A stretch of 64,000 nt of DNA from Caulobacteraceae bacterium (GTDB lineage: Bacteria; Pseudomonadota; Alphaproteobacteria; Caulobacterales; Caulobacteraceae): contig JAIEQC010000024.1 of NCBI GenBank assembly GCA_019748055.1, positions 1 through 64,000 of the forward strand, given 5' to 3'. The notes under the pieces were generated by a model. It was not told the origin of the DNA, did not search any database, and worked only from the letters and a program-made list of their open reading frames with translations. The position numbers were made by a program, and so were the translations under genes. Positions 37,298-46,277 of the stretch are shown piece after piece. Within the stretch, counting starts at the first letter, position 1, and each line of letters opens with the position of its first letter.

Positions 37298-40200
37298 GCG
37301 GCGCCGGAGCCCCCGCCCTGTTCGTCGCCGATCCGGCCCAGCGCGCGGCGGCCGACCCGCGCGCGACGGTGTTCGTCGTGGCCAACGCCGGATCGGGCAA
37401 GACCTCGACGCTGGTGGACCGCGTGGCGCGCCTGCTCCTGACCGGGACGCGGCCGGCGGAGATCCTGTGCGTCACCTACACCAAGGCGGCGGCGGCCGAG
37501 ATGCAGGGGCGGCTGTACGCGCGGCTGGGCGCGTGGGCGATCGCCGACGACGCGACGCTGCGCGGCCAGCTGGCGGCGCTGGACGGGTCGGACGCCGACC
37601 GGCTGACGCCCGACGACCTGTCGCGCGCGCGCCGCCTGTTCGCCCGCGCGCTGGAGACGCCGGGCGGGCTGAAGATCCAGACGCTGCACGCCTTCTGCGA
37701 ACAGCTGCTGCGGCGCTTCCCGCTGGAGGCGGGGGTCGATCCGGGGTTCGAGGTGCTGGACGACGCGGGGGCGGCGGAACTGTCGATCCAGGCGCGCGAC
37801 GATCTGGCGCGCCACGCCCTGGCCGATCCGGACGGGGCGGTGGGCCGCGCGTATGCCCACTTCGCGGTCACGCTGGACTGGCAGAGTTTCCAGGATCTGC
37901 TGGGGCGGATCGAGGCGGACCGGGCCGTGCTGACGGCCTGGCTGGACCGCATCGCGGACGGGACCAGCGACGGGCCGCACCGGGCGTTCGGACTGGAGGG
38001 CACGGAGACGCTGGAGGAGCACCAGTCCGGCTTCATGCGGCGGCTGGACCGGGGGCGCTGGCTGGCGCTGGCTGACGAAGTGGCCAAGGGCGGCACGAAC
38101 GACGGCAAATGCGCCGAACGGATGCGGAGCGCCGACTGGACCTTCGCCGGAATCGAGTCCGTGTTCCTGACCGACGGCAAAGCGCGCGCGGCGTCTCGCT
38201 TCATATCCAAACAGGCGCCGCCGTCCGCCAAGGCCGAGATGGAGGCGCTGCAGTCCGCCTACTGGCAAGCGGTCGAGACCTCCCGGAAGATCCGCACGGC
38301 GGAGGAGACCGGGCACGTGCTGGCGCTGGCCCGGGTGCACGCGGCCTTCTACGAGCACGCCAAGACGAAGACCGGGGCGCTGGACTTCGCCGACCTGATC
38401 GCGGCGGCGGTGCAGTTGCTAACGGTGAAGGCCGACGCGGCCTGGGTGTTGTTCAAGCTGGACGGCGGGGTCGATCACGTCCTGCTGGACGAGGCCCAGG
38501 ACACGGCGCCCGAGCAGTGGGAGATCCTGAAGGCGCTGACCGAGGCCTTCTTCGACGGGGCGGGCGCCGAGCGCGGCTCGGACCGGCCGCGCACCGTGTT
38601 CGCCGTCGGCGACGAGAAGCAGTCGATCTATTCCTTCCAGGGCGCGCGGCCGGAGCGGCTGCGCGAGGAGCGCGGGCGCTATTTCCAGCGCGCCGAGGGG
38701 GCCGGGCTGGCCTACGCCGGGGTCGATCTGGCGACGTCGTTCCGCTCGACGAAGACCGTGCTGGACTTCGTCGACGCGGTGTTCGACCGGCCCGACCGAG
38801 CGGTCGCCGCCGTGGGCGAGACCGGCGAGTGGGCGAACCACTTCGCCTTCCGCGGCGACCAGACCGGCTCGATCGACCTGTGGCAGATGCACGTCGATCC
38901 GGAGAAGGTCGAGCGCGACGCCTGGGAGCCGGTGGACGCCGAGCCGGAGGACGGTTCGCGCAAGGCGCTGGCGCGCGATCTGGCCAGGGAGATCAGGCGG
39001 CAGGTCGAGAGCGGCGTCGCCGTGCACGACAAGGGCGGCAAGCTGAAGCCCGCCGGCTACGGCGACTATCTGGTGCTGGTGCGCAAGCGCGACGGGCTGT
39101 TCGAGGAGATCCTGCGCGCGCTGAAGGCCGAGGGCGTGCCGGTCGCCGGCGCCGACCGGCTGATGCTGTCGGAGCATGTGGCGTTCCATGACCTGCGCGC
39201 GCTGGCCCGGTTCGCCCTGTTCCCGGACGACGACCTGACCGTGGCGGAAATCCTGCGCGGGCCGTTCTGCGAGGTGAGCGAAGAGAGCCTGTTCGACCTG
39301 GCCGGGCGCGAGGGGCGCGGCGGCCTGTGGGGCGAGCTGCGACGGCGGGGGGACGAGCGGACGGAATGGGCGCACGCGCGGGCGCTGCTGGAGGCGGCGC
39401 GCGCCCTGGCCGACCGCGACGCCTTCGGCTTCTTCTCGGGGCTGCTGAATCGCGTCGACGACCGGGGGCTGACCGGGCGGGTGCGGATGCTGAACCGGCT
39501 GGGCGCCGAGGCGGCGGAGGCGATCGACGAGACGCTGAATCTGGCGCTGGCGGTCGAGGGTCGGGGGGCGGTCGATCTGGAGACGGCGCTGGGCCGCATG
39601 GAGACCGCCGAGGTCCAGGTTAAGCGCGAGCTGGAGGGGCCGCGCGGTCAGGTTCGGGTCATGACGGTGCACGGCGCCAAGGGGCTGGAGGCGCCGGTGG
39701 TGATCCTGCCCGACACCACGGGCGCGCCGGGCGGCGGCAAGGGCGTCGCCCTGCTGCCGCTGACTTTGCCGGACGGGACGGAGGGGCGCGTGCTGTGCGC
39801 CAGCTCCAAGGGCGAGGACTGCGACGTGGCCTCCGCCGCGCGGACGGAGCGGGACGAGCGGGGCAAGGCCGAGGGGCTGAGGCTGCTCTATGTCGCGCTG
39901 ACGCGGGCGCGCGACCGCGTGATCGTCATGGGCCGCCACGCCGCCAACCGGAAGGGGGCGCCCGAGGGCAGCTGGCGCCACGTGATCGAGGAGACCTTCG
40001 GGCGGCTGGACGGCGTGCGCGATCTGGAACAGCCGGGCGGCAGGACGATCCGGCGGTTCGGGGCCGACCCCCTGACCGCGATCGGCAAGGCGGCGGCTGC
40101 CGAAGCCGCCCCCACTACCGTGCCCGACTGGACCCGGCGCGCGCCGCCGGCGGACGTGCTGGCGCGGCCGTCATCGCCGTCGCGGCTGGAGGGGTCGATC

Positions 40201-40740
40201 CGCGTGCCGGCGCCCTCTCCCCTCGCCACGGCGGCGGGCGCGGGGGCGCCCTTGGGCCGGTTCCGGCGCGGCGACCTGGTCCACCGCCTGTTGGAGCGCC
40301 TGCCCGACGTCGAGCCCGCGCGGCGCGACGAGGTGGCGCGTCGCCTGCTGGCGCGCGAGCCGGATCTGGACCAGGCGCGCATCGACGAGATGGTCGGCGC
40401 CGCGCTGGGCGTGCTGGGCGACGAGGTCTTCGCGGAGGTGTTCGGCCCCGGCTCACGCGCCGAGGTGGCGGTGGCGGGCAAGGTCGGCGGGCTGACGGTG
40501 TCGGGCCGCATCGACCGCCTGGCGATCACGCCGGACCGCGTGCTGGTGGTGGACTTCAAGACCAACCGCCCCGCGCCCGACCGCATCGAGGACGCCGACC
40601 CCGCCTATCTGACGCAGATGGCGCTGTACGTCGCGGCGCTGAAGTCGGTTTGGCCTGGGCGGCGGGTCGAGGCGGCGCTGGTCTGGACCGACGGGCCCCG
40701 GCTGATGCCGATCCCCGAGGCGATGCTGGCGCGGGATTGA
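37294..40740 (+). CDS. addA: AddA helicase-nuclease subunit
   Basis: UvrD/RecB-type motor and nuclease of 1148 residues, partner of AddB. Walker A 'VVANAGSGKTSTLVDRV' near 29-45, Walker B 'VDHVLLDEAQDTAPEQWEI' near 395-413, motif III/IV 'VFAVGDEKQSIYSFQGARPE' near 432-451, motif V/VI 'VMTVHGAKGLEAPVVILPDT' near 789-808 and 'RLLYVALTRARDRVIVMG' near 866-883. The C-terminal PD-(D/E)XK nuclease has 'VLVVDFKTNRPAPDRI' near 1085-1100 and 'LTQMALYVAAL'. The ATG overlaps addB. Thioredoxin follows 79 bases later, an order seen in other alphaproteobacteria. Confidence 0.97.
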   Translation: MSGAGAPALFVADPAQRAAADPRATVFVVANAGSGKTSTLVDRVARLLLTGTRPAEILCVTYTKAAAAEMQGRLYARLGAWAIADDATLRGQLAALDGSDADRLTPDDLSRARRLFARALETPGGLKIQTLHAFCEQLLRRFPLEAGVDPGFEVLDDAGAAELSIQARDDLARHALADPDGAVGRAYAHFAVTLDWQSFQDLLGRIEADRAVLTAWLDRIADGTSDGPHRAFGLEGTETLEEHQSGFMRRLDRGRWLALADEVAKGGTNDGKCAERMRSADWTFAGIESVFLTDGKARAASRFISKQAPPSAKAEMEALQSAYWQAVETSRKIRTAEETGHVLALARVHAAFYEHAKTKTGALDFADLIAAAVQLLTVKADAAWVLFKLDGGVDHVLLDEAQDTAPEQWEILKALTEAFFDGAGAERGSDRPRTVFAVGDEKQSIYSFQGARPERLREERGRYFQRAEGAGLAYAGVDLATSFRSTKTVLDFVDAVFDRPDRAVAAVGETGEWANHFAFRGDQTGSIDLWQMHVDPEKVERDAWEPVDAEPEDGSRKALARDLAREIRRQVESGVAVHDKGGKLKPAGYGDYLVLVRKRDGLFEEILRALKAEGVPVAGADRLMLSEHVAFHDLRALARFALFPDDDLTVAEILRGPFCEVSEESLFDLAGREGRGGLWGELRRRGDERTEWAHARALLEAARALADRDAFGFFSGLLNRVDDRGLTGRVRMLNRLGAEAAEAIDETLNLALAVEGRGAVDLETALGRMETAEVQVKRELEGPRGQVRVMTVHGAKGLEAPVVILPDTTGAPGGGKGVALLPLTLPDGTEGRVLCASSKGEDCDVASAARTERDERGKAEGLRLLYVALTRARDRVIVMGRHAANRKGAPEGSWRHVIEETFGRLDGVRDLEQPGGRTIRRFGADPLTAIGKAAAAEAAPTTVPDWTRRAPPADVLARPSSPSRLEGSIRVPAPSPLATAAGAGAPLGRFRRGDLVHRLLERLPDVEPARRDEVARRLLAREPDLDQARIDEMVGAALGVLGDEVFAEVFGPGSRAEVAVAGKVGGLTVSGRIDRLAITPDRVLVVDFKTNRPAPDRIEDADPAYLTQMALYVAALKSVWPGRRVEAALVWTDGPRLMPIPEAMLARD

Positions 40741-40819
40741 ACGGGACGCGATTCGCCCCACATCATGGCCGACCGGGCGCGAAGCCGCGCCCACCCCTTC
40801 TCCGATCAGGATTCCGCCC

Positions 40820-41152
40820 ATGCCCACCGTCAAGGTCACCGACGACAGCTTCGAGACCGACGTGCTGAGGTCCTCCACCCCCGTGCTGGTGGATTTCTGG
40901 GCCGAGTGGTGCGGCCCCTGCAAGCAGATCGGCCCGGCGCTGGAGCAGATCGCCGACGAGATGGCCGGCGCCGTCACCGTCGCCAAGGTCAACATCGACG
41001 ACAGCCCCATGACCCCGTCCAAACTGGGCGTGAAGGGCATCCCGACCCTGATGCTGTTCCGCGACGGCGAGATGACCGCCATGAAGGTCGGCCCCATGCC
41101 CAAGGGCAAGCTGGTCGAATGGCTGGCCGAAGCGGGCGTGACGGCGGGCTGA
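40820..41152 (+). CDS. trxA: Thioredoxin
   Basis: Cytoplasmic disulfide reductase of 110 residues, the usual length for TrxA. Active-site 'WCGPCK' at 30-35 with Cys31 and Cys34, the buried Asp25 in 'VDFWAEW' and cis-proline in 'KGIPTLMLF' near 73-81. It gives electrons to ribonucleotide reductase, methionine sulfoxide reductase and others. 79 bases after addA, so possibly co-transcribed. Confidence 0.98.
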   Translation: MPTVKVTDDSFETDVLRSSTPVLVDFWAEWCGPCKQIGPALEQIADEMAGAVTVAKVNIDDSPMTPSKLGVKGIPTLMLFRDGEMTAMKVGPMPKGKLVEWLAEAGVTAG

Positions 41153-41157
41153 GCCAA

Positions 41158-41619
41158 TTGCCGGCGGAGACCTTCGCGCCGCCGCCGGCTCGGTATCTCC
41201 ATCTGCCTTCAGGCAGTCATCTGCCGGTCAATGAGGACGCGGCGCCCTTCATCGCGGTCGTGGTCGTTGAACAGCCCGTCGAGGCGGGATGGCAGGATCA
41301 CGTCAGCGAGTGGCTTGTCGCGTCACGCTGCCACTACATGTGCGCGTGGGGACTGGATGCCAGCTCCTGGGACGACAGCGTCGACTGGGCCAGCCGGCGC
41401 CTGAACGGCGCGGATGAGCTGCCGGATGACAAATGGGTGATGACCACATGGCATGACCATGAGTCGCTGGACCAGGTCTTCAGGTACGCGGGCCATTGCG
41501 CTCAACACCCCACGATCGACCTGGAACGAGTGCTGATCGTCCATGTCGCCGGCGGGTCAGCCGAAGACGCGATGCTGACACGCTATGCGGAAGCTCAGCA
41601 CGGCGCCCAAGACCATTGA
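41158..41619 (+). CDS. Conserved hypothetical protein (DUF7684-like?)
   Basis: About 153 residues; start uncertain. No ATG fits between the trxA stop and the first plausible residues, so I take the TTG at 41158; it has only a weak ribosome site. The protein is acidic and soluble, with 'AAPFIAVVVVEQPVEAGWQDHVSEWLV' near 30-56, 'CHYMCAWGLDASSWDDSVD' and 'KWVMTTWHDHESLDQVF' near 85-101, rich in Trp and Asp/His. It reminds me of a family I know as DUF7684, an assignment I cannot verify. Codon use is a little less GC-biased than its neighbours. The stop is directly adjacent to the stop of convergent folC. Confidence 0.65.
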   Translation: MPAETFAPPPARYLHLPSGSHLPVNEDAAPFIAVVVVEQPVEAGWQDHVSEWLVASRCHYMCAWGLDASSWDDSVDWASRRLNGADELPDDKWVMTTWHDHESLDQVFRYAGHCAQHPTIDLERVLIVHVAGGSAEDAMLTRYAEAQHGAQDH

Positions 41620-42894
41620 TCAGGTCGGCCACGTCTCTTCGTCGGCCCCCAGCACCTCGCCCGCCAGATACAGCGAACCGCAGATGATCACGCGGCCGGC
41701 GCCGAGCGCCAGGGCGCGGTTCAGCGCCGCGTCGACCTGACCCACCGCCAGGGCGCCGAGGCCGTGGCCCGTCGCGACGGCGGCCAGGGCGTCCGGCGGA
41801 GCGCAGGCGCCGTCGAAGGCGACGGTGAAGACCTGAGCGGCCGACCCCCGCAGAGCCTCGAAGAAGCCCGCGTGGTCCTTGTTGGCCAGCATCCCGACGA
41901 TCAATGCCGTGGGGCGCGGGTCGTGCGCCTGGCGGTCGGCCAGAAAGGCGGCCAGCGCCGCCGCCGCGTGCGGATTGTGCCCGCCGTCCAGCCACAGCTC
42001 CGCGCCCGCAGCCGTCGCGGTGCGACCAGAGGCACCCGCCGTCAGTCGCTGCATGCGCGCGGGCCAGGTCGCGGTTTCTATGCCGCGCGCGATGGCGTCG
42101 TCCGGCAGGCCAAGTTCCAGCGCGATCGCGGCCGCCAGCCCGGCGTTGTCGATCTGGTGCGAGCCGGGCAGGCGGGGGGCGGGCAGGTCCAGCAGGCGCT
42201 CGGGGGTCTGCACCACCATGCCGCCGCGCTCGGCCCAGGCGTCGAAGTCGGTCCCCATGGCGGTGACCGGGGCGCCGACTCCCTCGGCGCGGGCGAGGAG
42301 CGTCGCATGGGCCACCTCCGACTGACGGCCGAGGATGGCGGGCGCGCCGGGCTTGAAGATTCCGGCCTTTTCGCGCGCCACGCCGGCCAGGTCGGTCCCC
42401 AGAAACTCCGCATGGTCAAGATCGACCGGCGCCACCGCCGTGATCAGCGGCCGCGAGATGACGTTGGTGGCGTCCAGCCGACCTCCCAGTCCGACCTCGA
42501 TTACCGCCAGATCAGCCGGCGTCTCCGCCATGGCCAGGAAGGCGGCGGCGGTGGTGCTTTCGAACACCGTGGCCTCAAGGCCCGTGGCCTCGATGCGGTC
42601 GAGGATCGCGTTCAGCGTTGCGTCGTCTATGAGCTTCCCCGCCAGCCGGATGCGCTCAGGAAACCGCACCAAGTGAGGCGAGGTATAGGCGTGGACGCGC
42701 AGGCCCGCCGCCTCGGCCATGGCCCGGACGAAGGCGACGGTGGAGCCCTTGCCGTTGGTGCCGGCCACGTGGACCACGGGCGGCAGCCGGTCCTGCGGAT
42801 CGTCCAGCGCGCGGCACAGGGCCGCCATACGGTCGAGCGACAGGTCGATCCGCTGGGGATGACGCAGGCGCAGGCGCTCGGAGATCGGGTCCAC
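41620..42894 (-). CDS. folC: Bifunctional folylpolyglutamate synthase/dihydrofolate synthase
   Basis: Mur-ligase-like enzyme of 424 residues that adds Glu to dihydropteroate and to reduced folates. P-loop 'VAGTNGKGSTVAFVRAM' near 44-60, 'YTSPHLVRFPERIRL' near 71-85, 'EVGLGGRLDATNVI' near 133-146 and C-terminal 'LWLDGGHNPHAAAALAAFL' near 304-322. Last gene of the trp-accD-folC run, 5 bases after accD. Confidence 0.96.
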   Translation of the reverse strand: MDPISERLRLRHPQRIDLSLDRMAALCRALDDPQDRLPPVVHVAGTNGKGSTVAFVRAMAEAAGLRVHAYTSPHLVRFPERIRLAGKLIDDATLNAILDRIEATGLEATVFESTTAAAFLAMAETPADLAVIEVGLGGRLDATNVISRPLITAVAPVDLDHAEFLGTDLAGVAREKAGIFKPGAPAILGRQSEVAHATLLARAEGVGAPVTAMGTDFDAWAERGGMVVQTPERLLDLPAPRLPGSHQIDNAGLAAAIALELGLPDDAIARGIETATWPARMQRLTAGASGRTATAAGAELWLDGGHNPHAAAALAAFLADRQAHDPRPTALIVGMLANKDHAGFFEALRGSAAQVFTVAFDGACAPPDALAAVATGHGLGALAVGQVDAALNRALALGAGRVIICGSLYLAGEVLGADEETWPT

Positions 42895-42899
42895 GGCCG

Positions 42900-43790
42900 T
42901 CAGGCCGCGCGCTTGCCGTCCATCAGCATGGACAGGATCAGGCCCAGAGTGCGCGGCAGGTCGGGGCGTGGGACGACGCGATCGACCATGCCTTTTTCCT
43001 GCAGATACTCCGCGCGCTGGAAGCCCGGGGGCAGTTTCTCGCGGATCGTCGCCTCGATCACGCGCGGGCCGGCGAAGCCGATCAGGGCGCCGGGCTCGGC
43101 CAGATGGACGTCGCCCAGCATGGCATAGCTGGCGGTGACGCCGCCGGTGGTCGGGTCGGTGAGGACGACGACGAACGGCAGGACGGCGGCCTTCAGTTCC
43201 TGGATCGCGAGGGTGGTGCGCGCCATCTGCATCAGGCTGAGGGCGCCCTCCTGCATCCGCGCGCCGCCGGCCGCGGTGAAGCAGACCAGCGGCAGGCCGC
43301 GCGACACCGCCTCCTGCGCCGCCTTGATGAAGGCCTCGCCCGCCGCCATGCCGAGCGAGCCGCCCATGAAGGAAAAGTCCTGAACGATGACCACGGCCTC
43401 CACGCCGTCGATCTCGCCCACACCGATCGCCATCGTGTCTTTGCGGCCCGCCGCCTTGCGCGCTGTGGCCAGACGATCGCGATACGGTTTGCCGTCGGAG
43501 AACTTCAGCGGGTCCTCGGGCACGTCAGGCGTGGCGATCTCTTCCCACAGGCGGTCGTCGAAAGTGACCTTCAAGCGCTGCTCGGCGTTCAGGCGCATGT
43601 GCCGGCCCGACGGGGTGACCCAAAGAGCCGCCTCCAGATCCGGGCGGTACAGCATGTCGCCCGTATCCGGATCCTTGATCCACAGATTGTCGGGCGTATC
43701 GCGGCGGCTGACGATCTTTCGCACGCCGGGAGCAAATCGGCTGAGCCAGCCGGTCAGCGGGCGGTTGTCGGGGGACTTTTCGTTGGCCAT
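42900..43790 (-). CDS. accD: Acetyl-CoA carboxylase carboxyltransferase subunit beta
   Basis: Carboxyltransferase beta subunit of 296 residues; with AccA it moves the carboxyl group from biotin to acetyl-CoA to form malonyl-CoA. The crotonase-fold body has 'QDFSFMGGSLGMAAGEAFI' near 130-148, 'FTAAGGARMQEGALSLMQMART' near 166-187 and 'VLTDPTTGGVTASYAMLGD' near 203-221. The N-terminal region that in most bacteria is a four-cysteine zinc ribbon here reads 'LWIKDPDTGDMLYRPDL' and 'WVTPSGRHMRL', with none of the four cysteines. trpA precedes it by 12 bases, folC follows by 5. Confidence 0.96.
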   Translation of the reverse strand: MANEKSPDNRPLTGWLSRFAPGVRKIVSRRDTPDNLWIKDPDTGDMLYRPDLEAALWVTPSGRHMRLNAEQRLKVTFDDRLWEEIATPDVPEDPLKFSDGKPYRDRLATARKAAGRKDTMAIGVGEIDGVEAVVIVQDFSFMGGSLGMAAGEAFIKAAQEAVSRGLPLVCFTAAGGARMQEGALSLMQMARTTLAIQELKAAVLPFVVVLTDPTTGGVTASYAMLGDVHLAEPGALIGFAGPRVIEATIREKLPPGFQRAEYLQEKGMVDRVVPRPDLPRTLGLILSMLMDGKRAA

Positions 43791-43802
43791 GGCTGGCGCC
43801 CT

Positions 43803-44633
43803 TTACGCCATCTGGGTCGCGCGCGCACCCCTGACGGCGGTCGCCAGGTCGCGCACCTTGTCCAGAACGCGTCGGACGGGATCGTCGTCCTGGGCGACGG
43901 CGGCCGCGCCTTCCTCGACGAGGACGGAGCCGGCCACCACGGCGTCGGACACGCGAGCGATTTGGGCTGCGCGTTGGGGGGTCTTGATCCCGAAACCCAC
44001 CGCCACAGGCAGGCCGGAAGCCGCGCGCACGCGGGCCACAGCAGGGGCGACGGCGTCGGCGTCGGCCTCCTTCACCCCGGTCACGCCAGCGACGGAGACG
44101 TAGTAGACGAAGCCGCGGGTGCGGGCCGTCACCGTTTTCAGGCGATGGTCGTCGCTGGTGGGCGTGGCCAGGCGGATCAGGGCCAACCCCTCGGCGTCCA
44201 GGGCGTCGGTGAGAGGACCGGCCTCTTCCGGCGGGCAGTCGACGACGATCAGGCCGTCGACGCCGGCAGCGGCGGCATCGCGAGCGAAGGCGGCATGGCC
44301 GTAAGTCTCCAGCGGGTTCAGATAGCCCATGAGAATCAGCGGCGTTTCGGCGTCGCCCTCCCGGAAGGCGCGCGCCAATTCCAGCGTGCCTTTCAGCGTC
44401 AGGCCCGACTTCAGCCCACGCGCGGCGGCCTTCTGGATGGTCGGACCCTCGGCCATGGGGTCGGAGAAAGGAAAGCCCAGCTCGATCAGATCGGCTCCGG
44501 CGGCCGGCAGGCCGCGCAGGATCTCCAGCGTCTCCTCACGCGAGGGGTCTCCGGCCATGACGTAGGTCACGAAGCCCGCCCGGCCCTCGGCCTTCAGCGC
44601 CGCGAAGCGCGCGTCGATGCGGGCGACGGTCAC
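43803..44633 (-). CDS. trpA: Tryptophan synthase alpha subunit
   Basis: TIM-barrel subunit of 276 residues that cleaves indole-3-glycerol phosphate to indole and G3P; indole is channelled to TrpB. Catalytic Glu51 in 'IELGFPFSDP'; the position of the second catalytic residue (Asp60 in Salmonella, LADGP) is glutamate here (MAEGPTIQ, Glu62). Phosphate-binding 'VAVGFGIKTPQRAA' near 211-224. The GTG start overlaps the stop of the small secreted gene (GTGA), so it is coupled to that gene and not directly to trpB. Confidence 0.96.
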   Translation of the reverse strand: MTVARIDARFAALKAEGRAGFVTYVMAGDPSREETLEILRGLPAAGADLIELGFPFSDPMAEGPTIQKAAARGLKSGLTLKGTLELARAFREGDAETPLILMGYLNPLETYGHAAFARDAAAAGVDGLIVVDCPPEEAGPLTDALDAEGLALIRLATPTSDDHRLKTVTARTRGFVYYVSVAGVTGVKEADADAVAPAVARVRAASGLPVAVGFGIKTPQRAAQIARVSDAVVAGSVLVEEGAAAVAQDDDPVRRVLDKVRDLATAVRGARATQMA

Positions 44634-45046
44634 TGGGCGGCGGCCGCCGGGCAGACATCGCCCGGAATCGGAGCGAAGGCGATCCAGCCCGCGGTCGCGG
44701 GCGCAACGGGTCGGCTTTCATCATAGAACGCCGCCATCTCCAGACCGTCGCATCCACCGGTCGATCGGCGGCGGGCGAAGATCACGCCGTTGTCCTGGCC
44801 GGAAACGACCTGCCAGCCCTGACCGGAGAAGTGGCCGATGTAAGTCTCCGCGACCGGGGCGATGGAGGCGAGCGGGCCGGTCACGCAGACCGCCTTGCCT
44901 TGATATTGCGGACGAGGTCCGCAGGTGTCGTCAAACGTCATGCCCTCGACCAGAGGCAGGGCGACTTCGGGCGCCGCGTCCTGAGCGGCTGCGTGGCCGG
45001 CCGAGAGTGCTATGGCGCCTAAGCCCACGATGAAGACCAAACGCAT
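44630..45046 (-). CDS. Secreted protein of unknown function inside the trp operon
   Basis: Exported protein of 138 residues: signal peptide MRLVFIVGLGAIALSAGHAAA-Q, mature part of about 117 residues with four cysteines ('DDTCGPRP', 'KAVCVTGP', 'GGCDGLEM', 'GDVCPA') that could make two disulfides. No family recognised. The start is 2 bases after the trpB stop, and its stop overlaps the trpA GTG. It therefore sits between the two tryptophan synthase genes in a fully coupled arrangement. In most bacteria trpB and trpA are adjacent. The protein goes to the periplasm while TrpA/TrpB are cytoplasmic, so a direct part in the enzyme is unlikely. Confidence 0.8.
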   Translation of the reverse strand: MRLVFIVGLGAIALSAGHAAAQDAAPEVALPLVEGMTFDDTCGPRPQYQGKAVCVTGPLASIAPVAETYIGHFSGQGWQVVSGQDNGVIFARRRSTGGCDGLEMAAFYDESRPVAPATAGWIAFAPIPGDVCPAAAAQ

Positions 45047-45048
45047 GA

Positions 45049-46266
45049 TCACAACTCCACACCCAGGTGCTTCGCCACGGCGAAGATGTCCTTGTCGCCC
45101 CGCCCGCACATGTTCAGCACGACGTCGCCGCCCTTGCCAACCTCACGCGCGATCTCGCCGACGCGGGCCAGGGCGTGCGACGGCTCCAGCGCCGGAATGA
45201 TGCCCTCCAGCTTCGAGCACAGCTGGAAGGCCTCGAGCGCCTCCTGATCGGTCGCGGCGCGGTATTCGGCGCGGCCAGAGTCGTGCAGCCAGGCGTGCTC
45301 CGGCCCGATGCCCGGATAGTCGAGCCCGGCCGAAATGGAGTGCCCCTCCAGAATCTGGCCGTCTTCGTCCTGGAGCAGATAGGTGCGGTTGCCGTGCAGG
45401 ACGCCCGGACGGCCGCCCTGAAGCGACGCGGCATGGTCGGGCCCGTCGAGGCCGCGCCCGGCGGCTTCGATGCCGATCAGGCGCACGGACGGGTCTTCGA
45501 TGAAGGGGTGGAACAGGCCGATGGCGTTGGACCCGCCGCCGATCGCGGCCACGCAGGCGTCGGGCAGCTTGCCACGGCGGGCCAGCATCTGCGCCCGGGC
45601 CTCCTTGCCGATCACGCTTTGGAAGTCGCGGACGAGTTCCGGATAGGGATGCGGACCGGCGGCGGTGCCAATGATGTAATAGGTGTCGGCCACGTTGGTG
45701 ACCCAGTCGCGCATGGCCTCGTTCATCGCCTCCTTCAGCGTCGAACGGCCGTTGGTCACGGGCACGACCTCCGCGCCCAGAAGCTTCATGCGGAAGACGT
45801 TGGGCGCCTGACGCTCCACGTCCACTGCGCCCATGTACACGGTGCAGGGCAGGCCGAAGCGGGCGCAGACTGTCGCTGTGGCCACGCCGTGCTGGCCGGC
45901 GCCGGTCTCAGCGATGATCCGCGTCTTGCCCATGCGCATGGCCAGCAGGATCTGGCCCATGCAGTTGTTCACCTTGTGAGCGCCGGTGTGGTTCAGTTCG
46001 TCGCGCTTGAACCAGATGTTCGCCCCGCCGTGGTGGTCGGTCAGGCGCTGGGCCAGGTACAGCGGGCTGGGGCGGCCGACGTAGTGCTCCAGCCACTGGT
46101 CCAGCTCGGCCTGGAAGGCGGGGTCGGCCTTGGCGGCCTCATAGGCGTCCTGAAGCTCCAGCACGGCGGGCATCAGGGTCTCGGCGACGAAGCGGCCGCC
46201 GAAGGGGCCGAAGCGGCCCTCGGCGTCGGGCCAGGCGTAGGCGGAGTTGGGGATCGGAGCGTTCAC
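45049..46266 (-). CDS. trpB: Tryptophan synthase beta subunit
   Basis: PLP enzyme of 405 residues condensing indole with serine. The PLP lysine is Lys98 in '[15 protein letters not shown]'; '[17 protein letters not shown]' is near 118-134, phosphate-binding '[18 protein letters not shown]' near 236-253 and '[20 protein letters not shown]' near 303-322. The ATG is 11 bases after the trpF stop. Confidence 0.98.
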   Translation of the reverse strand: MNAPIPNSAYAWPDAEGRFGPFGGRFVAETLMPAVLELQDAYEAAKADPAFQAELDQWLEHYVGRPSPLYLAQRLTDHHGGANIWFKRDELNHTGAHKVNNCMGQILLAMRMGKTRIIAETGAGQHGVATATVCARFGLPCTVYMGAVDVERQAPNVFRMKLLGAEVVPVTNGRSTLKEAMNEAMRDWVTNVADTYYIIGTAAGPHPYPELVRDFQSVIGKEARAQMLARRGKLPDACVAAIGGGSNAIGLFHPFIEDPSVRLIGIEAAGRGLDGPDHAASLQGGRPGVLHGNRTYLLQDEDGQILEGHSISAGLDYPGIGPEHAWLHDSGRAEYRAATDQEALEAFQLCSKLEGIIPALEPSHALARVGEIAREVGKGGDVVLNMCGRGDKDIFAVAKHLGVEL

Positions 46267-46277
46267 GGAACCGGCTT

